Shown here: positions 8,369 to 16,352 of the stretch, in pieces
How the letters are laid out: each line of letters starts with the position of its first letter
Position numbering within the stretch: the stretch's first letter is position 1
NCBI GenBank assembly: GCA_015075375.1
Contig: JABTUM010000002.1
Coordinates: 405,393-469,392, forward strand
Direction of reading: 5' to 3'
Origin: Planctomycetota bacterium
Lineage (GTDB): Bacteria; Planctomycetota; SZUA-567; H5-PLA8
DNA: 64,000 nucleotides
Position numbers and translations under genes: made by a program
The notes under the pieces: generated by a model
Database searches by the model: none
Seen by the model: the letters and a program-made list of their open reading frames with translations, nothing else
Told to the model about the DNA's origin: nothing

Positions 8369-9493
8369 ATGGATTGGGCTCGTTTGGTGGCGCAGCGTGC
8401 GGCGGGGCTGGAAGCCTCGGGCATTCGCAAGATCTTCGACCTCGCTGCGACCTTGAAGGATCCGGTCAACCTCTCGATCGGCCAGCCCGATTTCGACGTG
8501 CCCGAACCCGTCAAGGAGACCGCTGCCGCCGCGCTGCGCGAAGGGTTTAACCGCTACACGCCTTCCGGCGGCATTCCGGAACTGCGCAAGGCCGTCATCG
8601 CCCGTTTCGAGAAGCTGCACGGCACGCGTCCGGAAGACGTCCTGATCACCAGCGGCGTCAGCGGCGGCCTGACCCTCGCGTTGTTGGCGCTCGTCAATCC
8701 CGGCGACGAAGTGCTGGTCCCCGATCCGTATTTCGTCAGTTACAAACATCTCACGGGGCTGTGCGGCGGCACGCCCGTCTATTACGACACCTATCCGAAC
8801 TTCACCGTGAAGGTCCCGGCGCTGGAGAAGCTCGTCACTCCGCGCACGAAAGTGATTCTGGCGATGTCGCCGGGCAATCCGACCGGTGCGTGTTTGGACG
8901 ATTCCACCAAGCGCGAACTGGCGGAATTCGCGCGCCGCAAGGGATTGGCGCTGATCAGCGACGAGATCTACGAACTGTTTACGTACGGCGGGAGCGCCGA
9001 TCGAAGTCTGCTGGCCTATTATCCGGAAGGCACCGTTTCGCTGAGCGGCCTCTCGAAGACCGCTTCCATGACCGGTTGGCGGGTGGGGTGGGCGGTCGGC
9101 CCGAAAGTGCTGATCGATCAGATGACCAAGCTGCAGCAGTTCACGTTTGTCTGCGCGCCGAGTTTCGCCCAGAAGGCCGCGCTCTCGGCCTTCGAGTCCG
9201 ATCTGTCCGCGGCGGTGCCGCTCTACCGGCAGAAGCGCGACTTTCTGGTCCAGGGGCTGCGCTCGGCCGGCTACGAAGTCAACGAGCCGGGTGGCGCGTT
9301 TTACTTATTCCCCCGCGTGCCGCCCAAGTACCCGAGCGGGCAGGCGTTCGTCGAAGAAGCCGTGCGCCGGGAGCTGCTTCTGGTGCCGGGCAATGTCTTC
9401 TCCGAGCGCGATACCCATTTCCGCATCTCCTTCGCCGCACCCGACGCCAAGCTGGAGGCGGGTCTGCGCATCATGCGCGAAATGGCGCGTTGA
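8369..9493 (+). CDS. PLP-dependent class I/II aminotransferase
   Basis: Protein of 374 residues, typical for aspartate/aromatic aminotransferase subfamily I-gamma enzymes. Seen: substrate-side SIGQPDF, NPTG (170-173), the pyridoxal-ring aspartate in SDEIY (D198), the Schiff-base lysine in SGLSKTASMTGWRVGW (K230) and the C-terminal FRISFAAPD carboxylate-binding arginine. Cytoplasmic. ATG at 8369 follows GGAGG. The exact amino donor cannot be read from sequence; aspartate or another amino acid is plausible. Confidence 0.93.
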   Translation: MDWARLVAQRAAGLEASGIRKIFDLAATLKDPVNLSIGQPDFDVPEPVKETAAAALREGFNRYTPSGGIPELRKAVIARFEKLHGTRPEDVLITSGVSGGLTLALLALVNPGDEVLVPDPYFVSYKHLTGLCGGTPVYYDTYPNFTVKVPALEKLVTPRTKVILAMSPGNPTGACLDDSTKRELAEFARRKGLALISDEIYELFTYGGSADRSLLAYYPEGTVSLSGLSKTASMTGWRVGWAVGPKVLIDQMTKLQQFTFVCAPSFAQKAALSAFESDLSAAVPLYRQKRDFLVQGLRSAGYEVNEPGGAFYLFPRVPPKYPSGQAFVEEAVRRELLLVPGNVFSERDTHFRISFAAPDAKLEAGLRIMREMAR

Positions 9494-9636
9494 ACTCGAG
9501 CCGCCGACGGACACCGTTTCAAACTGACCCATGGCCGGTCACTTTGACTTGGGGCTGCTGAGCCCCTCGACTCCTGTGCCTGATTTAACTCAAGAAATTT
9601 CAAGACATTACCGTGTCGGCTCAGGGTGAAACTGGG

Positions 9637-9652
9637 TGGCACGCGCTTTGTA
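9637..9652 (+). promoter_or_regulatory. Sigma-54 (-24/-12) promoter candidate for the hsp20 genes
   Basis: TGGCAC-N5-TTGTA: the -24 GG (9638-9639) and the -12 G are 10 nt apart as required; the only deviation from TGGCAC-N5-TTGCW is T for C. It lies about 80 nt upstream of the first Hsp20 start in a 235-bp intergenic region. A sigma-54 activator gene occurs elsewhere in this window (53272), but a link between the two is not shown. Confidence 0.6.
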
Positions 9653-9729
9653 TCGCCTCTTTCAGCGTTCCTGAAGCCGCCCGCCGTAAGCGGACGCGGC
9701 AAGGGCGATAAGATGAAAGGGGTCACGCA

Positions 9730-10164
9730 ATGCTTACGCGACGTATGGTTACGGCTTCGCCGTTTGCGCAATTTCAGCGCGAGATGGATGGGTTATTTCA
9801 CGGCTTTTTCGGAGCGAACGGAAGCCCGTCCGCGGGTGCTTTCCCTGCCTTGAACGTTTGGGAAACGCCGGAAGGATACCGGGTCGAGGCGGAACTGCCC
9901 GGCTTGAAGCTGAATGAACTGGAATTGGTCGTCCACCAGCGCGAGCTGACGATAAAGGGCGAATACAAGCCGGCTTTCGGTGAGCAGGACACGGTGCATC
10001 GGCGGGAGCGCCCGCTGGGTCCTTTTTCGCGTACGGTGCGTTTCCCGGCCGACTTGGATGCCGGGCAGGCGCGCGCTGAACTGAAGGACGGCGTGCTTTC
10101 GGTCGCGCTGCCCAGGCTCGCTTCCAGCCAGCCACGCAAGATCGAGATTCGTTCGATCGAGTAA
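9730..10164 (+). CDS. Hsp20 family small heat-shock protein (first of three)
   Basis: Protein of 144 residues with an alpha-crystallin domain: ALNVWETPEGYRVEAELPGLK, then the conserved RERPLGPFSRTVRFP and the ELKDGVLSVALPR strand. ATP-independent holdase for unfolding proteins, cytoplasmic. The N-terminal arm (FAQFQREMDGLFHGFF) is typical. AAAGGGG precedes the ATG by 7 nt. It is followed after 32 nt by a second hsp20 gene and sits behind a sigma-54-like promoter. Confidence 0.95.
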   Translation: MLTRRMVTASPFAQFQREMDGLFHGFFGANGSPSAGAFPALNVWETPEGYRVEAELPGLKLNELELVVHQRELTIKGEYKPAFGEQDTVHRRERPLGPFSRTVRFPADLDAGQARAELKDGVLSVALPRLASSQPRKIEIRSIE

Positions 10165-10196
10165 GCATTCACCCTAAAAGATAAGGAGAACGATCC

Positions 10197-10574
10197 ATGA
10201 GCCAGCAAGCGTGCGAAGTTCCGGCGGGAACCGAGTTGGCGCAGCGCTACCTGCCGAGGGCGGATCTGATCGAGGCGGCGGACGAGTTCCGCGTCGTTGC
10301 GGAATTACCGGGCGTGAAGGCTGGAGACGTGCAGGTGGATTTCAGCGAGGGCACGCTGACGGTGTCGGCGCGAGTGCCGCGGCGCCATCCGGAAGGGGCC
10401 CGGGTGCTTTTGGGCGAATACGGAGTGGGCGATTTCCGGCGCGAATTCCGCATCGCGGAGTCGGCGGTGGACGCCGCTCGAATTGCCGGCGAGTTGAAGG
10501 ACGGTGTGTTGATCCTGCATCTGCCGAAGCCCGCGAGCCGGCAGCCGCGCCGCATCGAGATCGAAGCGCGGTGA
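10197..10574 (+). CDS. Hsp20 family small heat-shock protein (second of three)
   Basis: Protein of 125 residues, alpha-crystallin domain (DEFRVVAELPGVKAGDVQVDF, FRREFRIAESAVDAARIAGELKDGVLILHLPK). Shorter than its neighbours: the N-terminal arm is almost absent and the usual aromatic positions before the second half are altered (GEYGVGDFRREF). It may assemble as a mixed oligomer with the adjacent paralogues. AAGGAG lies upstream of the ATG. The C-terminal RQPRRIEIEA keeps the IxI-like tail. Confidence 0.93.
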   Translation: MSQQACEVPAGTELAQRYLPRADLIEAADEFRVVAELPGVKAGDVQVDFSEGTLTVSARVPRRHPEGARVLLGEYGVGDFRREFRIAESAVDAARIAGELKDGVLILHLPKPASRQPRRIEIEAR

Positions 10575-10609
10575 GCGCGGGGGCGGATGCCCCGAGAAAG
10601 GAGGATGCC

Positions 10610-11086
10610 ATGAACCTGCTGCCTTGGCGCGCCAAGAAGCGCGAGGATCTCGCGCCGGCGCCGGTGGAGCGGCTCCAGGACGAAATGAGCCATGTGATTG
10701 ACCGCTTCTTCCGAGATCCGTGGGCCGGATTCGAGCCCGTCTGGCCGGGCTTCGAGAACTGGGGCCCCGCGGTGGATGTGAAAGAAGATGACCAGGCGTA
10801 TACGGTGCGCGCCGAACTTCCGGGCGTGGACGCGAAAGACATCCATGTCGAGCTGCACGATGGCGTGCTGACGGTTTCGGGCGAGAAGAAGCAGGAGGCC
10901 ACGAAGGACGAAGGCGGCATGCGCCGGACCGAATGCCGGTACGGACGGTTCGCGCGCAGCGTGCCGCTGGCCGAGGACGTGGACGAAGGGAAGATCGCCG
11001 CCGAACACAAGAATGGCGTGCTGACCGTGAAGCTGCCCAAGCTTCCCGGCACTTCGGCGAAGCGGATCGAGGTCAGGAACGGCTGA
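10610..11086 (+). CDS. Hsp20 family small heat-shock protein (third of three)
   Basis: Protein of 158 residues. The start at 10610 is supported by a full AAAGGAGG box. Alpha-crystallin domain: PAVDVKEDDQAYTVRAELPGVDAKDIHVELHDGVLTVSGEKK, then YGRFARSVPLAEDVDEGKIAAEHKNGVLTVKLPK, with the C-terminal KRIEVRNG tail. This is the most canonical of the three, resembling the Spy/HspA-type class A sHsp of soil bacteria. It ends just before an intrinsic terminator, so the three genes form one unit. Confidence 0.95.
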   Translation: MNLLPWRAKKREDLAPAPVERLQDEMSHVIDRFFRDPWAGFEPVWPGFENWGPAVDVKEDDQAYTVRAELPGVDAKDIHVELHDGVLTVSGEKKQEATKDEGGMRRTECRYGRFARSVPLAEDVDEGKIAAEHKNGVLTVKLPKLPGTSAKRIEVRNG

Positions 11087-11114
11087 GCGTACCGAGGTGG
11101 CTTCCGTGCCGTGA

Positions 11115-11146
11115 GGGCAGGCCGTGTTTGGCCTGCCCTTTGGGTT
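11115..11146 (+). terminator. Intrinsic terminator of the hsp20 operon
   Basis: Perfect 9-bp stem GGGCAGGCC / GGCCTGCCC (11115-11123 with 11130-11138), loop GTGTTT, followed by TTTGGGTTTT. It also lies at the end of the convergent minus-strand gene. Confidence 0.85.
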
Positions 11147-11152
11147 TTGGGG

Positions 11153-12862
11153 TTATTCCGCGCGGATCGTAAGTTTCCTCGGGACGCCGGGCTGAAGCGG
11201 TTGGGCGACGATGCCCAGCGCTTTTTCGGGCGTGTAGCGCCCGTCGCGCCAGTGCGTATTGTAGGGGAGCACGTGCAAGACCGCGTGCGCGCCGGAGAAT
11301 CCGGACGCCCGGAACTTGCCCACCCGTCCCAAGTACGAGCCGATGTGCTCCGGAAGGAGTTCGTTCAGGATATCCAGTTCCGCGACTTCGTCGTGCTCGG
11401 TGCGGACGTGGCCCGGGCCCTTCAGCAGAAACGGAAGCTGCCAGTAGATCGGTTCGGCGGACGGACTGCCAGGCAGCGGATCGGCTTGGGCTTCGAGCGT
11501 AACTTCGGTAGCGCTGATTTCGGCGCGCAGGCTGGCGTGGAAGCCGGGGTAATCGAGGCGCAATTCCGCGCCCGCGTCTCCACGCTTCTCGACGGCTCCG
11601 TTCAGAGCCAGGCACGGCAGACCGAGCGGTCGCGAGCCGCCGGTAAAGAGCGAGAGCGCCGCCTGGCGCTTGCTCCCGCCGCCTCCGAAGATCAGGCCGC
11701 GTTCGGCATGGAAGACCGAGAGGTGCGTTTGAAAGTCGAGCGTCCAGCGTCCGCGAGGTTGCGCGGGACGCGTGAAGCCGCTGAGCCAGACGGTCCAGGG
11801 TCCGCGCTGAATGGAGCAGACGGGAAGGCCGGGCAGTTGGTGCAGACCGGGACCGGCCAGGGCCGTGCCGCCGGCAGGTTCCTCGCTATCGGGCAGATCC
11901 CTTGCGAATTGGGTGAAGAACGGCAGCCCCAGCCAGCCGCCATGGACCTGGTGTCCCGCACCCAGCGGCTGTTCGAGCAGCTTGTCGAGGATGAAGTGAA
12001 GGTACGCGCATCCGTCGGGGTCCAGCGCCCAGGTGGCCGGCGGCATGGAGAGGACGTAGCCGGTGTAGCGGACGCGCCCGTCGAGGACTTCGGCGGGATG
12101 CCCGTTCGGATAGGTTCCGACGCGGTAGTAGGCCAGGCTGCGGCGCAGGGCTTCGCGCGCGGCGGGGGCTTGCGTCAGCGCGTGGTAGTGCGAAAGCGCG
12201 CTCATGGTGATGTGCTGATAGACGACCGCGGGACCGTCGTGTTCGTACCATAGCCCCGCCGGATGCTGCGCGGCGCAGATGCGTTCGAGCTGCTCGCGCG
12301 CCCAGTCCGCCTTTTCCTCCAAGCCAAACTTTTTCGAGAGCACGTACGTGGCGAGCATGTACCACGCGGGGTGGTTCGCCGCGTTGTGGCGCGCGCAGAA
12401 CTCGGTGCTGGCGGCTTGGCCGCGGGCGGTCTTCTCGACGGCGTTGAGCGCCCGGCGCAAGCCGGCTTCGCAGTCGGCGGCGAGCTGCTTGTCCAAGTGG
12501 GGACCGATCAACTCCAGCGTGCGCAGCCAATGGAAGCTGCGCCAGTTGTTCGCGTGCGGGTGCGGGCCGTGATCGTGGGTGGACATCTGGTACTGGCCGT
12601 CGGGAAGGAGGATCGCCAGGTTGTTGCGCAGACTTTTCTCGACGGCGCGCAGGAGCAACGGGTTGCCGCGCCAGGGGTTATCGGGGTGGTCGAGCGTGTA
12701 GAGCCACGCGAGCGGATAGAAGGCGAATTGCTGGTAGTCGGTGTTGAACTCGGCTTTGTAGTACGCATCGGGCCAGAAGACGCCGTGCTCATCTTGCTTG
12801 GAGAGGATCTCTTCGGTATGCCGCGCCAAATGGCGCACGGCTTTGTCGCGTAGCGTAGGCAT
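11153..12862 (-). CDS. Alpha/alpha-toroid-like protein, possible polysaccharide lyase or hydrolase
   Basis: Protein of about 569 residues from the ATG at 12862; the frame extends to 12922. The N-terminal ~330 residues are helical with spaced Trp/His/Tyr clusters (HGVFWPDAYYKAEFNTDYQQFAFYPLAWL, MSTHDHGPHPHANNWRSFHWLR, ARHNAANHPAWYMLATYVL), resembling alpha/alpha-toroid enzymes such as heparinases, alginate lyases and unsaturated glucuronyl hydrolases. The C-terminal ~240 residues are beta-rich (supersandwich-like: WTVWLSGFTR, LSVFHAERGLIFGGGG). I cannot assign the exact family. No signal peptide is evident, so a cytoplasmic role on oligosaccharides is an inference. Confidence 0.75.
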   Translation of the reverse strand: MPTLRDKAVRHLARHTEEILSKQDEHGVFWPDAYYKAEFNTDYQQFAFYPLAWLYTLDHPDNPWRGNPLLLRAVEKSLRNNLAILLPDGQYQMSTHDHGPHPHANNWRSFHWLRTLELIGPHLDKQLAADCEAGLRRALNAVEKTARGQAASTEFCARHNAANHPAWYMLATYVLSKKFGLEEKADWAREQLERICAAQHPAGLWYEHDGPAVVYQHITMSALSHYHALTQAPAAREALRRSLAYYRVGTYPNGHPAEVLDGRVRYTGYVLSMPPATWALDPDGCAYLHFILDKLLEQPLGAGHQVHGGWLGLPFFTQFARDLPDSEEPAGGTALAGPGLHQLPGLPVCSIQRGPWTVWLSGFTRPAQPRGRWTLDFQTHLSVFHAERGLIFGGGGSKRQAALSLFTGGSRPLGLPCLALNGAVEKRGDAGAELRLDYPGFHASLRAEISATEVTLEAQADPLPGSPSAEPIYWQLPFLLKGPGHVRTEHDEVAELDILNELLPEHIGSYLGRVGKFRASGFSGAHAVLHVLPYNTHWRDGRYTPEKALGIVAQPLQPGVPRKLTIRAE

Positions 12863-12969
12863 ATTCGGTTTCCCCGGTGGCTCACCCGCATGGGTTCTGC
12901 CGCGAGCGGTGGTCAAAAGCAAGCGCGGCGGGCGGGGGAGGGATCGGCCGGGGCTTCCAAAGAGGCAAA

Positions 12970-12985
12970 TGTTCCACGTGGAACG
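12970..12985. promoter_or_regulatory. parS: parS-like ParB-binding site 1
   Basis: TGTTCCACGTGGAACG: a perfect 14-bp palindrome (12971-12984) equal to the GTTCCACGTGGAAC core of chromosomal parS sites as known from pseudomonads and close to the general TGTTTCACGTGAAACA consensus. One end base differs from the 16-bp form. It lies in the intergenic region upstream of the DUF1275 gene. Confidence 0.8.
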
Positions 12986-13099
12986 TTCGCAAGGTGCGCG
13001 CGGTGCGTGGCACGGTCCTTCCCGCTGCTCGCGGTTGAGTGGGCGAGCGCTTAAGATTCAAAGCTCCAGTGGAGTGGGTTGCGGTCGGGAGGCATCGGC

Positions 13100-13858
13100 A
13101 TGTCCATCGGTTACGCACGCGGCTTGGCGGGGATAGATCGAACGGACCGCTCCAACCGGCATCTGGGTTGGACCCTGGCCTTCATCGCCGGCGCCACCAA
13201 CGCGGGGGCGTTCCTGGCGGTCAAGCAATACACGTCGCACATGACCGGAGTGGTTTCGGCGATGGCCGACAATCTGGTTCTCGGGGACTACCGGCTGGTC
13301 TTGAATGCGTTGGGGGCGTTGCTCTCGTTTTTGCTCGGCGCGATGACGACAGCGATCTTGGTGAATTTTGCGAAGCGCCGGCATTTGAAGAGCCAGTTTG
13401 CTTTGCCGCTGCTGCTTGAGGCCGCGCTGTTGCTGCTCTTCGGTGTGATCGGCGCTCAACTTCATGGCGTGCAAGGCCTTATCGTTCCAGGCACGGTGGC
13501 GCTGTTGTGCTTCATCATGGGGCTGCAGAACGCCGTCATCACCAAGGTGTCCAATTCCGTGATCCGGACCACGCACGTGACGGGGCTGATCACGGATATG
13601 GGCATCGAGCTAGGCAAGCTGGTGTATTGGAATCGGACCGTGGCGGACCCGGCCTTGCGGGTGGTGGCCGACCGGGATCGTTTATTGGTCTTATCCCTGC
13701 TGGTGGTGGCGTTTTTCGTAGGCGGGATCGTTGGCGCGCTCGGATTCGAGCGACTGGGTTATGCGATGACGGTGCCGTTGGCCTTCGTGCTGGTGATCGT
13801 CGCCGCCGTGCCGGCGGTGGACGACATCAAGGATTACTGGGCGAGATCGAGCGCTTGA
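13100..13858 (+). CDS. YoaK family (DUF1275) membrane protein
   Basis: Protein of 252 residues. ATG at 13100 is preceded by GGGAGG at 7 nt. About six hydrophobic segments and the family signatures GATNAGAFLAVKQYTSHMTG near the N-terminus, LCFIMGLQNAVITKVSNSVIRTTHVTGLITDMGIELG in the middle. DUF1275/YoaK proteins are inner-membrane proteins of unknown transport or signalling role. The gene is flanked on both sides by parS-like palindromes, which is likely positional rather than functional. Confidence 0.92.
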   Translation: MSIGYARGLAGIDRTDRSNRHLGWTLAFIAGATNAGAFLAVKQYTSHMTGVVSAMADNLVLGDYRLVLNALGALLSFLLGAMTTAILVNFAKRRHLKSQFALPLLLEAALLLLFGVIGAQLHGVQGLIVPGTVALLCFIMGLQNAVITKVSNSVIRTTHVTGLITDMGIELGKLVYWNRTVADPALRVVADRDRLLVLSLLVVAFFVGGIVGALGFERLGYAMTVPLAFVLVIVAAVPAVDDIKDYWARSSA

Positions 13859-13992
13859 GGCCGGCGGTGGACTTCATCGCGGCAGACTTGGCGAGGTGTG
13901 CCGCGCTCGTTGGGTGCGAATCGTTCAGGCAAAAGCGAGCGGCTATCACAGCGGCTGGGCGAGGCGTGCAGAGGCCATAACAAAAACGCAAA

Positions 13993-14008
13993 TGTTCCAC
14001 GTGGAACA
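13993..14008. promoter_or_regulatory. parS: parS-like ParB-binding site 2
   Basis: TGTTCCACGTGGAACA: a perfect 16-bp palindrome, extended by AA/TT on both sides to 20 bp, identical to the chromosomal parS sequence of pseudomonads. It lies about 1.0 kb from site 1, in a non-coding region. Clustered parS sites normally mark the origin-proximal part of the chromosome and load ParB and SMC. Confidence 0.88.
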
Positions 14009-14564
14009 TTCACGATGCGAAGCGGGCTGCTCTTGTGCGGCAACTTTTCGAACGAGCTTTAAGGACTTATGAGCGCGAAAGCGCGGTCTATACCACCTCG
14101 CGCACGTCGAGCAAAAATTCGATTCTGCCATAAAACTGCTATAAAGCGCTGCTGCAAAGCGTATATTTGCACGCAGGTGCTTAGTGCTTTTCGCGCTATG
14201 CGCGCGGGGCTGAACGGGTGCAGGCGGCTCGGAGGCTCAAAAAGGCGCGGCCTTCCGTGGCCTTCGGCGCTCGGCGGCGCAGTGAGGTTACGCGTGTGCG
14301 TAGGTGGGTGCGGTTGTTTGGGGTTTTCTTGTTTCGGCGCGCGGGGCGAGTGTCTAGCATGCGTGCGCTGGGTTGTGGGGGACGTTGAAGGTATGGCTTC
14401 AGGAGACCGATGCCAAGCGCGGGCGTGACGCCGTTGGGTACGGGCTGCGAACGGCCGCAGGGCCGTGGCAGTCAATCCGAAGGGGGCCAAACGTTCGAGT
14501 TGGGTTTTGCGGTAAGCCGGCGCCAGCATGCAGCCCAAAGTGAATTGCTCAATGAGAGTATCGC
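14009..14564. other. Intergenic region without a convincing gene
   Basis: About 550 bp between parS site 2 and the next gene. Open frames here have no ribosome-binding site and odd composition (long Gly/Cys or Arg/Pro runs). A short AT-richer patch (about 14095-14165) is present. I find no clear RNA gene or repeat. Confidence 0.5.
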
Positions 14565-14885
14565 ATGTTTGACAAATACCTTTTGCCGGTAATCGGATGG
14601 TCTGTGTTTTTGTTGCCCCTATGGGGTGGCTGGATTCTAGGTAGACATGTAAGCAAAAAGAATAGAGCGAAACTCTCGATAGTTAGTTGGCTGATAGTTT
14701 TACTTGCTCTCGTTTTTCTCGGTTTGCATCTAAGAGAGGAAGACCCGTTGAACGACAAGGCATCAGCAGTTTTTGTTGTTTCTCTTTGGCTTAAGTCAAC
14801 CTTTTTTATTGCACACCTCGTAGGGGAAAAATATCCTGTAGCGGGTCACTCGACTGTGAATGACGAAAAGGAGTCCGAGCGATGA
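14565..14885 (+). CDS. Small membrane protein, low-GC
   Basis: Protein of 106 residues with about three membrane segments (YLLPVIGWSVFLLPLWGGWILG, KLSIVSWLIVLLALVFLGLHL, AVFVVSLWLKSTFFIAHLVG) and a polar C-terminus. Base composition is clearly more AT-rich than the surrounding genes, suggesting recent acquisition. No family recognised. A GAGAG box lies upstream of the ATG. Confidence 0.6.
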   Translation: MFDKYLLPVIGWSVFLLPLWGGWILGRHVSKKNRAKLSIVSWLIVLLALVFLGLHLREEDPLNDKASAVFVVSLWLKSTFFIAHLVGEKYPVAGHSTVNDEKESER

Positions 14886-14912
14886 AAGGAATGCTAATCT
14901 CGAGAAGGTTGT

Positions 14913-14969
14913 CGGGAGTGGGTGCCCAGTAGCAAGCATACTACGCTTGCTCCGCGGCACCCGCTCCCG
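14913..14969. repeat. Nested inverted repeat between two low-GC genes
   Basis: Outer arms CGGGAGTGGGTGCC (14913-14926) and GGCACCCGCTCCCG (14956-14969) pair with a single mismatch or wobble; inside them AGCAAGC and GCTTGCT form a second hairpin. No T-run follows, so it is not a classical terminator; a REP-like element or RNA structure is possible. Confidence 0.7.
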
Positions 14970-15007
14970 GCCACCCGCCCAATCGGCTCTAATCGATCGG
15001 AATAGGT

Positions 15008-15718
15008 ATGAGCAATCCTGGCCATGTTGCGAAAATTAGTTATCTGCTCCTAATGGTAGCAATCGCGAGCCTGCTAGGTTGTAAAAAGAAAACGACCATC
15101 GAAGACCTGGAATCGAGGTTTCCGATCCAGTGGGAAAGCGACCGCGCTTATTATACTTTGTCTAGTGGCATTAAAAATTGGGATGCTAGCGTCAAGCAGG
15201 ACTACTACTTGCAGAAGGCAAAGACGCTTGATGCAAGTCGTAAGAGTGAATTCGGCGACAAAAGAAGGCGATTTAGCCTTTTGGTTGAGGAGCTTTTCCT
15301 CGCAGAAGAGTGGGAAGTTATGCGCCACCTACACAAGAACCTTCCTACGCAATACCAAGAACGCATTTGGGGGGCATTGGCGGATTTTTCAATTCATGAG
15401 GCTGCTTCAAGGCGATTATTGGAAAGTTTCTTCTCTGAATCCGATATTAAAAAGCTGACGACAAAGCAATTGATTTTTGCGGGGTTCATTCCTGAGACAT
15501 GGCCGCGTTTGGTAAACGCATCTCTTTCCGATGAGACGATGCCTACTTTGCGGGCAATGGCTCTTGAAGCCCTAATGCAGCATGCTGACGATCAAACGCT
15601 GTTGAGCGTCAAGGTATTGGCAGATAGCAAGGATGAAGTATATATGCCGGGGAATACTCTTGGTGATGTATATAGGGAATGCTTGGAGCGCCGTAGGTCT
15701 AAGCGAGTAAAGGAGTGA
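15008..15718 (+). CDS. Hypothetical lipoprotein, low-GC
   Basis: Protein of 236 residues. The N-terminus has a hydrophobic signal ending in a lipobox (IASLLGC-KKK), so it is probably lipid-anchored at Cys25. The rest is mostly helical (ESRFPIQWESDRAYYTL, LFLAEEWEVMRHLHKNLP) with a HEAT-like C-terminal part (TLRAMALEALMQHADDQTLLSVKVLAD), which hints at a scaffold role. AT-rich compared with the window. No homologous family recognised. Confidence 0.6.
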   Translation: MSNPGHVAKISYLLLMVAIASLLGCKKKTTIEDLESRFPIQWESDRAYYTLSSGIKNWDASVKQDYYLQKAKTLDASRKSEFGDKRRRFSLLVEELFLAEEWEVMRHLHKNLPTQYQERIWGALADFSIHEAASRRLLESFFSESDIKKLTTKQLIFAGFIPETWPRLVNASLSDETMPTLRAMALEALMQHADDQTLLSVKVLADSKDEVYMPGNTLGDVYRECLERRRSKRVKE

Positions 15719-15763
15719 GTCCTTGGGAGTAACCAATAAGATGTTGATGAATATATGAACTTC

Positions 15764-16180
15764 GGCTGGTGGCGTTGGCAGCCCATCCAACCGATCATGA
15801 ACGTTTCGCCCTTCTGGATTTGGTGGCACGGGATGCGGCCGTTGGCTACCCGTGCACGCGGCCATACGACGCTCGATTAACGCAGCGGACTGCGTTCGCT
15901 TGCGCGGAACATGACGATCGGCTTTCCGCGCTGCTTACTGTTGCCCATGTCTGCTGCGGTTTCATCGCGTCCCTGCGGGACGCGAACGGCTTGGGGGGGC
16001 GCTTGGGATCCCAGCGCTGAAGCGCTGGGCTATTTTCTCCGCGTCCCTGCGGGACGCGAACGGTGACGGACCGCAACCCCTTCAGGGTTGGACGGCTTTG
16101 GGGGGCGTGGTCCCAGGGTAGCGCCTGCGGCGCAACCCTGGGCTTCGGTGCTCAACCTCTTCGAGGTTGGACGGCGACGG
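15764..16180. repeat. Hairpin-rich dispersed repeat, copy 1
   Basis: About 417 bp nearly identical to 20512-20916 in the same orientation. It is a string of short hairpins: GCGTCCC-TGC-GGGACGC (twice), CCCAGCGCT-GA-AGCGCTGGG, AACCC-CTTC-AGGGTT, CCCAGGGT..ACCCTGGG and AACCTC-TTC-GAGGTT, several followed by GGACGG. No coding frame is convincing. It resembles the palindromic dispersed elements of some planctomycete and verrucomicrobial genomes. Confidence 0.85.
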
Positions 16181-16202
16181 AGGCCACGTTCCCAGGGTAG
16201 CG

Positions 16203-16239
16203 GGTAGCCCGCACAAGCCGATGGCTTGTGTGGGTTACC
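16203..16239. repeat. 17-bp-stem hairpin next to repeat copy 1
   Basis: GGTAGCCCGCACAAGCC (16203-16219) and GGCTTGTGTGGGTTACC (16223-16239) pair over 17 positions with two G-U wobbles and a 3-nt loop. A weaker relative (AGCCCATACAGGCC ... GGCTTATGCGGGTGCT) lies at 18489-18521. Confidence 0.8.
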
Positions 16240-16352
16240 GCAATGGTGCGAGGCGATGGTCTGAAGGCCCTGACTTTCGCAATTGAGCTTCTGGATGCGC
16301 CATAAAGAAATGACCTGGACTTCGAAATTCTAGGGTAAGCGAGCGCTATTCA

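Noticed and set aside
13006..13022. Second sigma-54 promoter (TGGCACGGTCCTTCC) before the DUF1275 gene
   Set aside because: The -12 element lacks the TTGC/TTGT core; only the -24 part matches.
14069..14428. Plus-strand open frame of 119 codons after parS site 2
   Set aside because: No ribosome-binding site, Cys/Gly/Arg-rich random-like translation, and no resemblance to a folded protein.
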